A stretch of 64,000 nt of DNA from Candidatus Thiodiazotropha endoloripes. GTDB taxonomy: Bacteria; Pseudomonadota; Gammaproteobacteria; Chromatiales; Chromatiaceae. The translations under genes were made by a program, and so were the position numbers. Positions 58,001 to 64,000 of the stretch are shown piece by piece. How positions within the stretch are numbered: the first letter of the stretch is position 1; each line of letters begins with the position of its first letter. The notes beneath the pieces were generated by a model, which made no database searches, was not told the origin of the DNA, and worked only from the letters and a program-made list of their open reading frames with translations. The stretch spans positions 186,001 through 250,000 of the forward strand of contig LVKA01000019.1 of the NCBI GenBank assembly GCA_001709035.1. Reading direction: 5' to 3'.

Positions 58001-60423
58001 TCTATGAAAGCCAATCCATTTTCTTCTCTTAATATCTTTACTACTATACCGTTCGTTGATGAAATCCAGTTTTTCTTGTCAAAGTCATACCAACCTACAG
58101 GCACGATATTGCCGGTGGGTATGTTCATGAAATTGTCAACATATAAACTTAAAGGACTGCTAAAATCGACTTGTTTCGCATTTGCAGTAATTGCTTCATC
58201 CGCACTCAGTTCTACAGCGTATGTGTAGGCAGATGTAGGCGGCAATTCTGCCGGCATAGCATTTAGTCCGTTTGGACCCACTGTATATTCTGTCGCTCTA
58301 ACATTAAGAGTGGATAACGATTGGACAGATCCGTCAGGCAAGGTCATGGTCGCCTGAGTACCTTGAGGAAATAGTATCGTGGCTTTACGCGTACCATCTG
58401 CATCAGTCTGAGGAGATCCCTCGGCAATTTGAAAGCTTTGACTGGTATCAGTTAAATCAATCGTCGATACTTTGCTGTCCAGCGTTATAAGCACAACATC
58501 GTCATCAAGAGCATAATTCTGCCAAGGTGTATTAATCTTTCTTTGAGCTCGCAAATAATTATCTTTACGATAATCAACAGTAAGAAAACCGCCTCCGTTT
58601 ACGACCAGATCAAATTGACCATCAACACGAGAAAGTGTTTGACCAAATTCCGGATGGTCTTTTATCGACACTACTACTCCACTCAAAGGTTCATTATTAC
58701 GGTTAAGCACAAGACCACGAATAACAGATACTCTTTTTTTAGATATTGTTCCTGGCACAACGCCAGACTGAACAGCCGGAACTCCTTCATAAAGAAACTT
58801 AATTGAGCTGTGGAAATCTACATCAGGGCGTTCAATTGGAGTCGCTAGTAATACGGGATCCGGCGGTATGCCATAGGGGAGGTTTTTGTTGTCAGTTGGA
58901 TCAGCGCCATCAGCAACCTCTTCTCCATCACTGAAGCCGTCCCCATCTGTGTCGTGATTTAACGGATTCGTACCATAAACATTAACTTCGTCACCGTCGT
59001 TCAGACCATCAGCATCAGAGTCCGCATTTAAAGGATCAGTGCCGAGAACAGCTTCTTCTTCATCGGTTAACCCATCACCGTCACTATCCAGCGCAACGAC
59101 TTCAACTGTAACTTTCGCTGTGTCAGGCAAGCTGTCCAATATCCCATCATTGACGATCAGCTGGGCGACGTAGATTCCACCCACATCAGGGATAAAGGAT
59201 GAAACAGCGGACTCCGCGTCTGTCAAAAATGCTGTACTACCTTGAGGCATAGATATTAAAGACCACAGATAGGTAAGGTTATCGCCATCCGCATCGTTCG
59301 ACTGATTTCCATCCAACACAACCACTTGACCTGCAAACACCTCTTGGTCATCACCGGCATGGGCAACGGGGCGGGAGTTTTCAGTGGTAATGACAACGGT
59401 TGACGGGTCGCTGTCATACTCTCCATCGTTCACGATCAATTGGGCAATATAAGTACCTGCCAGATCTGCCACGAAGGAGGGTGAAGGGTCGTATGGATTG
59501 TCTAATATTGCCTGGCTGCCAACCGGCTTTACAGAGAACTCCCACAAATACGTCAACTCATCATTGTCGACATCGTGTGAATTTCCGCCGTTCAGAGTAA
59601 CCTGGCTACCCAGTGGTACTGTCTGATCAGGACCGGCATCGGCAATTGGTTGTGAATTCTGTGTGGTGACGACAACCGTGTCTGGAATGCTGTCTTCAAT
59701 CCCGTCACTCACAATCAATTCAACAATGTATTCACCTGGTTGAAAAACCGTGAAATAGGGATTTATGGTGGTAGGATTAACAAGAACGGGAGTGCTATAA
59801 GGTGGTATGGATGCAAATGACCAGCTATAGGACAGAATGTCACCATTCAGATCCGTGGTTGCACTACCATCCAGTGTTACTGTATCGCCAACATAGACGG
59901 TCTGATCGGGGCCAGCATCGGCTACCGGCGGGTAGTTGTTTACGGATACAACCTCTATGGTGATCGAACTGCCAGGTTTTCCGTAGAGTTCAACTGTGAG
60001 TACGTTCGTCTCCAGCAAATTTACCGGGATACTCAAGAAATCGGTCTGTTTTTTACATTTTCGTTTGTGCTTTTTATTTTTACAGTGTCTGAAATGCTTT
60101 TTGAGGGTTCGTGGACTAGCGATAACCCCCTCATTGAGTTTGATAAAACCAGTTCCGACATGCTTCGATGTTACGCTGTCATCTGTTAGAGGTCCGTTGT
60201 AGATGTTTAGAACGTAATCAGCATTCAGGCTTGGAGAGCTAAACTCCACGATTTCAGTAACTGGCTTTCCAGCTGAACGTACGAACGTTTGAGGACCAAA
60301 GATTGGTGCAGAATCTTCTGCTAGTGCGGGCTGGAAATGCGCCCATAAAATGAAGAATAGAGCAATTGAGGTGAATAAGAACTTTTCAGAATGATCCAAA
60401 GGCTTGAACAGCTTCGATTCCAT
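52087..60423 (-). CDS. Giant PKD/TSP3/NHL/RHS-repeat protein with variable C-terminal tip
   Basis: A 2778-residue exported protein; ATG 60423 follows AAGGAAG. Domains in order: signal peptide (1-36); three PKD domains (about 163-440, each starting P-V/I-A-x-AG-x-DQ); calcium-binding thrombospondin-3 repeats (445-525, [12 protein letters not shown]); a carboxypeptidase-regulatory-like domain (565-625); NHL propeller repeats (about 1095-1480, [15 protein letters not shown]); YD repeats (1480-1960); a second propeller-like part (2140-2390); more YD repeats ([12 protein letters not shown]); and the RHS core (2570-2683) with [10 protein letters not shown] and [18 protein letters not shown]. The last 95 residues (nt 52090-52374) are an unrelated polar tip, the position of the toxin in polymorphic RHS effectors. 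I do not recognise the tip. Function as a contact-dependent toxin or an adhesin is inferred. Confidence 0.88.
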   Translation of the reverse strand: MESKLFKPLDHSEKFLFTSIALFFILWAHFQPALAEDSAPIFGPQTFVRSAGKPVTEIVEFSSPSLNADYVLNIYNGPLTDDSVTSKHVGTGFIKLNEGVIASPRTLKKHFRHCKNKKHKRKCKKQTDFLSIPVNLLETNVLTVELYGKPGSSITIEVVSVNNYPPVADAGPDQTVYVGDTVTLDGSATTDLNGDILSYSWSFASIPPYSTPVLVNPTTINPYFTVFQPGEYIVELIVSDGIEDSIPDTVVVTTQNSQPIADAGPDQTVPLGSQVTLNGGNSHDVDNDELTYLWEFSVKPVGSQAILDNPYDPSPSFVADLAGTYIAQLIVNDGEYDSDPSTVVITTENSRPVAHAGDDQEVFAGQVVVLDGNQSNDADGDNLTYLWSLISMPQGSTAFLTDAESAVSSFIPDVGGIYVAQLIVNDGILDSLPDTAKVTVEVVALDSDGDGLTDEEEAVLGTDPLNADSDADGLNDGDEVNVYGTNPLNHDTDGDGFSDGEEVADGADPTDNKNLPYGIPPDPVLLATPIERPDVDFHSSIKFLYEGVPAVQSGVVPGTISKKRVSVIRGLVLNRNNEPLSGVVVSIKDHPEFGQTLSRVDGQFDLVVNGGGFLTVDYRKDNYLRAQRKINTPWQNYALDDDVVLITLDSKVSTIDLTDTSQSFQIAEGSPQTDADGTRKATILFPQGTQATMTLPDGSVQSLSTLNVRATEYTVGPNGLNAMPAELPPTSAYTYAVELSADEAITANAKQVDFSSPLSLYVDNFMNIPTGNIVPVGWYDFDKKNWISSTNGIVVKILREENGLAFIDVSLDGIDNESGQAELDGIGLTASEREKLAELYEPGDSIWRAQIDHFTPYDCNFPPPVDMDPYPPEEPPKEELDEKDEDECSGCIINPQSRGLGESLPIHGTNYKLHYSTKRVEGYQKGKKITVPLTSDQISGGLYAVDLNLEIAGRKLSRRYAPVANASYDYLWDGYDAYGRKINTDTAKVSVRYYKNANNTPVPAAAPQSDIDRMFAVWGIDRLDNAFAFPGRGEGDVYQQVSEWQRDVELVSPLLEQVGLGLWSFDVHHKYDVSKQTLYMGNGKSRKVGELSRGPLVTVAGASPPGYSGDGGDAIYAQFNGIKDSEVGPDGSMYIIDEQRIRKISPDGIISTLAGNGSVSITCQEAESALNVALPKINSLTIADDENLYFTTGGLSVNPADHCIHRLTPEGRLEIVAGTGDRGFSGDNGLAVDARLNEPRGIVVSPHGDIFFSDSKNNVIRRVSPGGWINTVAGTGDQGFSGDNGPAGVAQFIWPDQMALSSTGDLYFFDFGNHRIRMIGRDGTIKTVAGDGTWQDKELDESVSTRATDFPLHYSSDIAVDRDDNLLVLHKGVIYKVTSNGYIQKIAGNLDCYPSDLEQGSIYSSCLTQASSLSVAPDNYLYVSFLKYAINSSLPNGAPFEYSVIAKYTGSSEIPYGTAGNIIVPSEKGDEVYVFSETGRHIETRHTLVNTPKYEFHYNEDGILIGIEDGYGALTAIQRDALGSPLSITSADGKITNLALDGNGFLNTVTDPAGNIWNMSYSSIGLLTNFQDRNLNNYSYAFDEQGLLVEDVNPLGGGWFLSSIKNYDPLLLQHQSITTLTSAEGKSYTFEYLNQPDNSIKVNTKPDGTSSRKWDRRSTTTFISNNGQVEQTTRGPNIFFGMLSPIKTVNEITLPSSGLKYKTTKFMNGTISDPYDILSTESIQYVTTINENRYESNFEAVNRAWTKTSPEGRVVETKLDEQANLAFIQFADLFPTVMHHDDRGRLSEIIQGVGLDARQTFLTYYASGEQQGYLESITDAVGRRVEFTNDALGRVTRKRLPDGREVVYNYDANGNLISIVPPGRSAHIFRYNGVDQKSNYVPPPLSGVDTSTTYTYNLDKKPISVLRPDGQSLDMAYDAGGRLDAISTPRGRYGYLYEATTGQLSQIESPDGGLLDLNYNGSLLRSQQWTGDINGAVGYEYNNDFYISTISTGGMAIQYGYDSDRLLVSAGELQITRNTVNGLPEQTNLSNISSSLGYNGFGEIINNSYQSHADANIQISLNSTGISEDPLLISGNVSGAGSITINDIPMTLGQDGSLSGSVPLPIVGTNSFVINVYDTAGDLAGQYQQDVTRTEYILSYDISHIPTISPSGDIYFMHAGNQMYRLPAGSGIPESPAWLTTANDIAVDSAGLIYLKKGAILSTFDGVNENALVDLSSALVEIGDMEIGADDNLYLTSGNTIYRLNGTDVLLHTVLPAGDLTTNVVLDSSSWGLVANSDADENFYRINTDGTFEDILNGRYHDYDPGFSVDNIGNVCFNFEGIVCADQNGNEDWKEYWGDSLEFDAANLAYISHGENISRWDPGVDPVSIITETTGTSVQGVMQITGNAYTSSDLYSVAYTRDKLGRVTAKTEIIQGTTTVYGYTYDPAGRLSEVSENAATTSTYTYDQNSNRTHVNGILVGGYDEQDRLVSYEGATYSYTPNGELESKTEAGVVTQYSYDVFGNLIQVTLPGDVVVDYLIDGTNRRIGKKVNGVLVQGFLYKDQLNPVAELDGTSSIVSQFVYGTKSNVPDYMIKDNETYRIISDHLGSPRLVVNMLTGNVVQRIDYDVWGKITTDTNPGFQPFGFAGGIYDHHLQLVRFGTRDYTPNTGRWTSKDRIKFSGHDTNLYGYVVNDPINWIDSDGQRRNQYGNRSWYGGQSSSPSHPNYRNPLQPIRDMSTPYRNKKGGYPDTFTPYWRDLPGQGGWREDKTGPPDWLDIWLDMMEEDTDLDEIEPGMCY

Positions 60424-60869
60424 CGAGCACTTCCTTGCGGTAGTTCCACAATCTATTATGAGTGATCACCATCGGTAATCATCATGGGTTCTACGAGAAC
60501 GGAAATCCCTGTGTATTTGCAAGAGTCCCATTTCTACGTAGTCCCAAATTGAACAAAGAGCAAAGCCTTACACATTGTGGGGTATTGAATGTATAAGTAT
60601 TTTCTGAAATCCATGTAGGCATATTCCTACTTATGCGGAAAACTTCCACCACTCCTCGCTCCTGTTTGGAAATTATTCCTGGGTCAACGCCCATTTTTCG
60701 AGTTAAACCTCTCCGTGATCGGCTTAGATGTGTGCAATGCAATATCAGCTAGTCTGATACTGTGCTTGAGGCCCTTAAGCTTTAGATGCTCTCTGAGCGT
60801 AGAGGAATCTCAAAAATTAGGGTAACCCTCTGTTTTTTTTGATTTTAGAGTTATACGGCAAAAAAGCTA
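60424..60869. other. Upstream region of the RHS gene
   Basis: This 446-base stretch carries the presumed RHS promoter and the right edge of the insertion. An 83-codon minus-strand ORF at 60491-60742 shows no family signature and is not called. A short AGGGT-A-ACCCT palindrome followed by T-rich sequence lies at about 60819-60840. Confidence 0.4.
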
Positions 60870-61267
60870 CGCTAGGGTGCCCCTGTGGCCTTCCGGGAGA
60901 CAGCAGCAACTGTTGCCACTGTTCCACCGAACAAATCAGTCGTCATCGCAACCACATCTCGGGCCCGCTTTTGGATCACATCGATATACATGTGGAAGTC
61001 CCCAGGCAACCTATCCCGATCGGTGGCACTCAGAGCAGCAACCAGGAGGAGGGGAGCGATATCGAGACCCATATCCGCATCGACAAACCGGGGTAGAAAT
61101 TACTGCGGAAGGCGGTCGATCAACTGGGGCTCTCAATGCGCGCCTATCACCGTATCATCAAAGTGGCGCGCACCATTGCCGATCGCGAAGACAGCTCAGA
61201 GATTCTCACCCAGCATCTGAGTGAGGCGATTGGCTATCGCCGGCTAGACCGCCGGCAGCAATACTGA
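60870..61267 (+). pseudogene. comM: Decayed second copy of the comM 3' end
   Basis: The translated frame matches the C-terminal third of ComM: CPCG-x-GD, CHCSTEQISRHRNHISGPLLDHIDIHVEVPRQPI, then [21 protein letters not shown] and [11 protein letters not shown]. Relative to the intact gene (from about nt 50970) it lacks the 5' two thirds, has an in-frame deletion of about 25-30 codons after the IHVEVPRQP block, and has an in-frame TAG at 61094-61096. The DNA differs from the intact copy at many sites, so this is not a recent duplication. It stops 8 bases before the gspD stop. Confidence 0.88.
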
Positions 61268-61275
61268 GTTGCTGT

Positions 61276-63435
61276 TTAGAAAGAGCCCTTCAATCCCTGC
61301 AGCTTGGCTCGGAAGGATTCCACCACCTGCCGGTTGTCAGTTGAATCGAACACAACGGTCGGGACAAGCACCACCACCAGTTCTGTTCGTTTACTGAAAC
61401 TCGACTCCTGACCAAACAGCCAGCCAATCAATGGCAGCTTGCTTAAAAACGGCAGACCAGAGGTGCCTTCGTTATCCCGGTCGGTGATCAGTCCTCCGAG
61501 CACCAGAACTTCTCCATTTTTCACCGCTACGGTACTGTTGATCTTTCGGGTCGAGATGGTCGGCGAGCCCGAAGTACTGGAGGCCTCCACGTCAGAGACA
61601 TCACTGACCTCCTGGGTTACATCCAGCGTCACCAGGCCACCTGGGTTGACCCGTGGTGTCACTTCCAGCATGACACCGGTTTCACGATAGCTGATGCTGT
61701 TGATAATGGGTGAATCGGAATCCGTGGTGGACTGACGCTGCTGATCAATGATAGGGACTTCATCACCCACCTGGATCGAGGCGGTTTCATTATCCAGCAC
61801 CATCACAGATGGCGAAGAGAGCACCCGGATCAGAGAATCTTCGGCCAGGGCATTGAATACCGCCCTGACATCCGACGCTGAACGCAGAACAGAAAAGTTG
61901 AAGCCGGGCAATGTATTGCCCAATAGAGTGGATGTGCCACTGCTTAGCACCCCTTCACCAAGATAATTTGAACCCACATCCGAATTGAAAGCCCACTGTA
62001 ATCCATATTTGAACTCATCCTGCAGGGCCACTTCGATGATGGTCGCCTCCACCATCACCTGAAGCTGGCGCACATCCAGTTTCTCCAGAGCATCCAGCAT
62101 GTTGGCGTACTGGGAGGGGGTTGCAGTGATCACCAGGGAGTTATGCTTATCATCTGCGACAACCCGGATCTCGCTCTTGGCCTCACTGCCCCCGGCGCCA
62201 AAAAAGGTCATACGAGCCACAGAAGTTGAGGACAGGCTCTTCGACTCACTGTCGGTTGAACTGCTGAGGGTCTTTTTCGTCTTGCCGGGGGCCACCTCGG
62301 CGGATTTACTCTTTTTCTGGGTTGCCCCTGAAGCGGAGAAGAGCTGCTGCAGCATATCCGCAAGCTCCACGGCCTCCCCATTCTGTACTCGATAGACATA
62401 GAGCTTCTGTCCACTGCCCGACTCCTGGCTGTCGACCCGGTCGAGCCTGGGTATCCACTCAGCAACCCTGTCCAGGTAGCGCTTCTGCGGAGTGACCACC
62501 AGAATCCCGCCAGCCTCATCCACAGGCACCACCCGGAACATACCCTCCAGGGGGTTGGTATCGATGCTGCCGACAATCGCCTGCAGCTCCTTGGTCACAC
62601 TGGAGACTTTGGCATATTTGAGGGGGAAAAAACCGACTGACAACCCTTCCATCCAATCCACGTCGAACAGCTGAATGGTCTCCAGCAGTCCGGCCAGCTC
62701 ACCGCCGGTACCGCCCAACACCAGCAGATTGCGGGTGGCATCGACACGGATCACGCTGTTGACCGGTGCCAGGGGTTGGAGAATCTGCGCCATCTCCCGT
62801 ACACCGATGTATTTCAACGGCACCACCTGCAGGGCATAACCCGCCGGTATCGGTGCGCTGTCATCTGCCAGCCTGGGAACCTGCTGACCCTGGATCGCTT
62901 TGCTCAGGGGCAGAATCCGGTAGATCCCGTCCACCAGCACCATGGCTGCACCATTCATTCGCAGCAGGGTCTCCAAGGTGGGCAGCAGATCCGTTCGACG
63001 CAGGGACTTCCCGGTCTGGATGGTCACCTTACCCTTTACTGCCGGATCGAGAATATAGCTCTCGTCGAGTAACTCACCGAGTACGGTCTGCACCACTTCC
63101 CGCAGATCCGCCTGTTCGAAATTCAGGGTGATGTCACCGGCCGCTGACTCTGCAATACCCTTGCGGTCGCTGGCCCGGCCCTGTTTGACAAACCTGCCGG
63201 TGCCGTAATAGAGCTCCGGTTTCTCGGCTTTCGAGCTGGCCTGTGACGGCCGCTCCCGGCCAAACGTCTCAACACCGGCATCCTTGTCCTCCTTCGGCCG
63301 GCCCGGTATTAAATGGCCGGGAGGAACTTGGCTTTTTCCATGGCTCGGGCCTTCAGTGTCGGAACGACTGTTGAGGTTGGCACAACCGGTGACGAAGACC
63401 AGCAGGAGGAGAGGGAGGACGGTGTTAATTGACAT
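61276..63435 (-). CDS. gspD: Type II secretion system secretin GspD
   Basis: A 719-residue outer-membrane secretin made as a lipoprotein (signal peptide ending LVFVTGC). The N0 domain starts at ITLNFEQADLREVVQTVL; N1-N3 repeats follow (VPLKYIGVREMAQIL, FFPLKYAKVSSVTKEL). An Ala/Ser/Lys-rich insert sits in N3 (residues 370-410). The secretin core contains VEATIIEVALQDEFKYGLQW, VLSSPSVMVLDNETASIQVGDEVPI and VNPGGLVTLDVTQEVSDV. Other gsp genes are not in the window. It forms the outer-membrane pore for folded exoproteins. Confidence 0.9.
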   Translation of the reverse strand: MSINTVLPLLLLVFVTGCANLNSRSDTEGPSHGKSQVPPGHLIPGRPKEDKDAGVETFGRERPSQASSKAEKPELYYGTGRFVKQGRASDRKGIAESAAGDITLNFEQADLREVVQTVLGELLDESYILDPAVKGKVTIQTGKSLRRTDLLPTLETLLRMNGAAMVLVDGIYRILPLSKAIQGQQVPRLADDSAPIPAGYALQVVPLKYIGVREMAQILQPLAPVNSVIRVDATRNLLVLGGTGGELAGLLETIQLFDVDWMEGLSVGFFPLKYAKVSSVTKELQAIVGSIDTNPLEGMFRVVPVDEAGGILVVTPQKRYLDRVAEWIPRLDRVDSQESGSGQKLYVYRVQNGEAVELADMLQQLFSASGATQKKSKSAEVAPGKTKKTLSSSTDSESKSLSSTSVARMTFFGAGGSEAKSEIRVVADDKHNSLVITATPSQYANMLDALEKLDVRQLQVMVEATIIEVALQDEFKYGLQWAFNSDVGSNYLGEGVLSSGTSTLLGNTLPGFNFSVLRSASDVRAVFNALAEDSLIRVLSSPSVMVLDNETASIQVGDEVPIIDQQRQSTTDSDSPIINSISYRETGVMLEVTPRVNPGGLVTLDVTQEVSDVSDVEASSTSGSPTISTRKINSTVAVKNGEVLVLGGLITDRDNEGTSGLPFLSKLPLIGWLFGQESSFSKRTELVVVLVPTVVFDSTDNRQVVESFRAKLQGLKGSF

Positions 63436-63469
63436 CAGATGGTGTTTGTCTGCAAAAGATTACTCTTGG

Positions 63470-63503
63470 AAAAAAGTTTGCCCGGATAGGCTAGCTACCG
63501 GGC
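63470..63503 (-). terminator. Candidate terminator of the DJ-1 family gene
   Basis: On the minus strand GCCCGG (63503-63498) and CCGGGC (63485-63480) form a hairpin with a 12-base loop, followed after four bases by six T. It lies between the DJ-1 stop and the gspD start and would separate the two transcripts. Confidence 0.55.
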
Positions 63504-63661
63504 AATCGGGCATTTTAGCCTGAATGGGCCCGCCGGTCACTTGAGAGTTAAAATCAGGCTTGAGAGTTCCGCCCAAACCGAGGTTGGTGCGCAGCGTGGG
63601 CCTGCACCAGCTGCTATTACGCCTGGTGTTGTTGACAGTCATCGACAGAAACGATGCTGGC

Positions 63662-64000
63662 TTATCGGCAAAGCCCCTGTTCCACTTCGTTACGCATCTC
63701 TCTGCCCTGCAGTTTTTCAATCAATTCCAGGGCAAAATCCATGGCAGTTCCCGGACCTCGGGAGGTGATCACCTTCTCGTCACTGATCACCGCATCGGAC
63801 TTCACATCAACCTGCGGCAGGTTCATGCCGTCGAGCACACCCGGATAGCTGGTCGCCTGACGCCCATCCAGCAGACCAGCGCCAGCCAACACCTTCGGTG
63901 CCGCACAGATCGCAGCCGTGTACTTACCCTGCTGATGCAGCTGCTTGAGGATTGCATGAATCCTGGGATCCGCATCAAGGTAGTCTGCGCCAGGCAAGCC
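63662..64000 (-). CDS. DJ-1/PfpI (YajL-like) family protein, N-terminal part missing
   Basis: The gene runs off the window; the visible 112 residues are the C-terminal two thirds of a DJ-1/PfpI protein. The nucleophile Cys lies in AAICAAPKVLA, the nucleophile-elbow motif, followed by SYPGVLDGM and VITSRGPGTAMDFALELIE. These match the YajL/DJ-1 branch of protein deglycase/chaperone-like enzymes. The first codon shown inside the window is not a real start: the preceding residues continue the family's GGLPGA pattern. Confidence 0.85.
   Translation of the reverse strand, partial: GLPGADYLDADPRIHAILKQLHQQGKYTAAICAAPKVLAGAGLLDGRQATSYPGVLDGMNLPQVDVKSDAVISDEKVITSRGPGTAMDFALELIEKLQGREMRNEVEQGLCR

Larger units (their letters stand above)
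51443..60869. mobile_element. Candidate RHS island inserted at comM
   Basis: The stretch between the intact comM stop and the decayed comM 3' fragment holds only a small membrane protein gene and the giant RHS gene, both on the minus strand. Its base composition is visibly AT-richer than the flanks, above all in the RHS core part. No integrase, transposase or terminal inverted repeat was found, so how it arrived is unclear. Island status is inferred from composition, the comM duplication and RHS content. Confidence 0.55.

Noticed and set aside
60491-60742. 83-codon minus-strand ORF upstream of the RHS gene
   Set aside because: It has no recognisable motif, and its residues look like chance translation of a promoter region.

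Overview
The window looks like a chromosomal segment of a sulfur-oxidising, probably autotrophic gammaproteobacterium, close to symbiont-type lineages such as Sedimenticola or Thiodiazotropha. That placement is inference. It rests on gammaproteobacterial synteny (lptM-dapF-DUF484-xerC, hslVU-DUF971-ubiE-ubiJ-ubiB, engB facing polA, ubiK-comM, glnK-amtB), on a DsrC/TusE-family protein, and on a pyrophosphate-energy locus (PPi-type phosphofructokinase, H+-pumping pyrophosphatase, soluble pyrophosphatase) of the kind known from sulfur-oxidising symbionts and methanotrophs. No tRNA, rRNA, CRISPR array, integrase or transposase was seen.

Layout. 1-5.3 kb: the 3' part of a giant DUF11-repeat surface protein with an IPTL-CTERM-like tail, then a SPOR protein. 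5.7-11.4 kb: a tightly coupled cell-surface glycan operon (FrhB-like oxidoreductase, polysaccharide pyruvyl transferase, flippase-like protein, YfhO-like protein). 11.6-24.8 kb: housekeeping genes, with an RND/MMPL transporter and LolA-like partner on the other strand and a nested GC-rich palindrome at 24.0 kb. 24.9-28.5 kb, minus strand: an ABM-like protein behind an Rrf2/IscR-like operator, then a TlpA-DUF4266-DUF3570-ApbE redox operon whose outer-membrane barrel carries a possible flavinylation motif. 29-31.3 kb: a VPLPA-CTERM protein and an adenylate kinase fused to a histone-H1-like lysine/alanine tail. 32-38 kb: the pyrophosphate locus, moaC and a hemerythrin. 38.5-42.6 kb: engB and polA converge on a candidate sigma-E-type small RNA at the locus of Spot 42 and ErsA; then a DsrC/TusE paralogue. 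42.9-46.5 kb: a patatin/BamA-type autotransporter and small envelope proteins. 46.8-49.5 kb: a torF-glnK-amtB nitrogen operon behind two overlapping NtrC-like sites and a possible sigma-54 promoter. 49.6-61.3 kb: ubiK and comM, then an AT-richer insertion with a 2778-residue RHS/YD-repeat protein and a small membrane protein, ending in a decayed second copy of the comM 3' end. 61.3-64 kb: a GspD secretin and the C-terminal part of a DJ-1/PfpI protein.

The strongest items for follow-up are the small RNA candidate with its promoter, the TlpA-DUF4266-DUF3570-ApbE operon, the adenylate kinase-histone tail fusion and the RHS island bounded by comM sequence.
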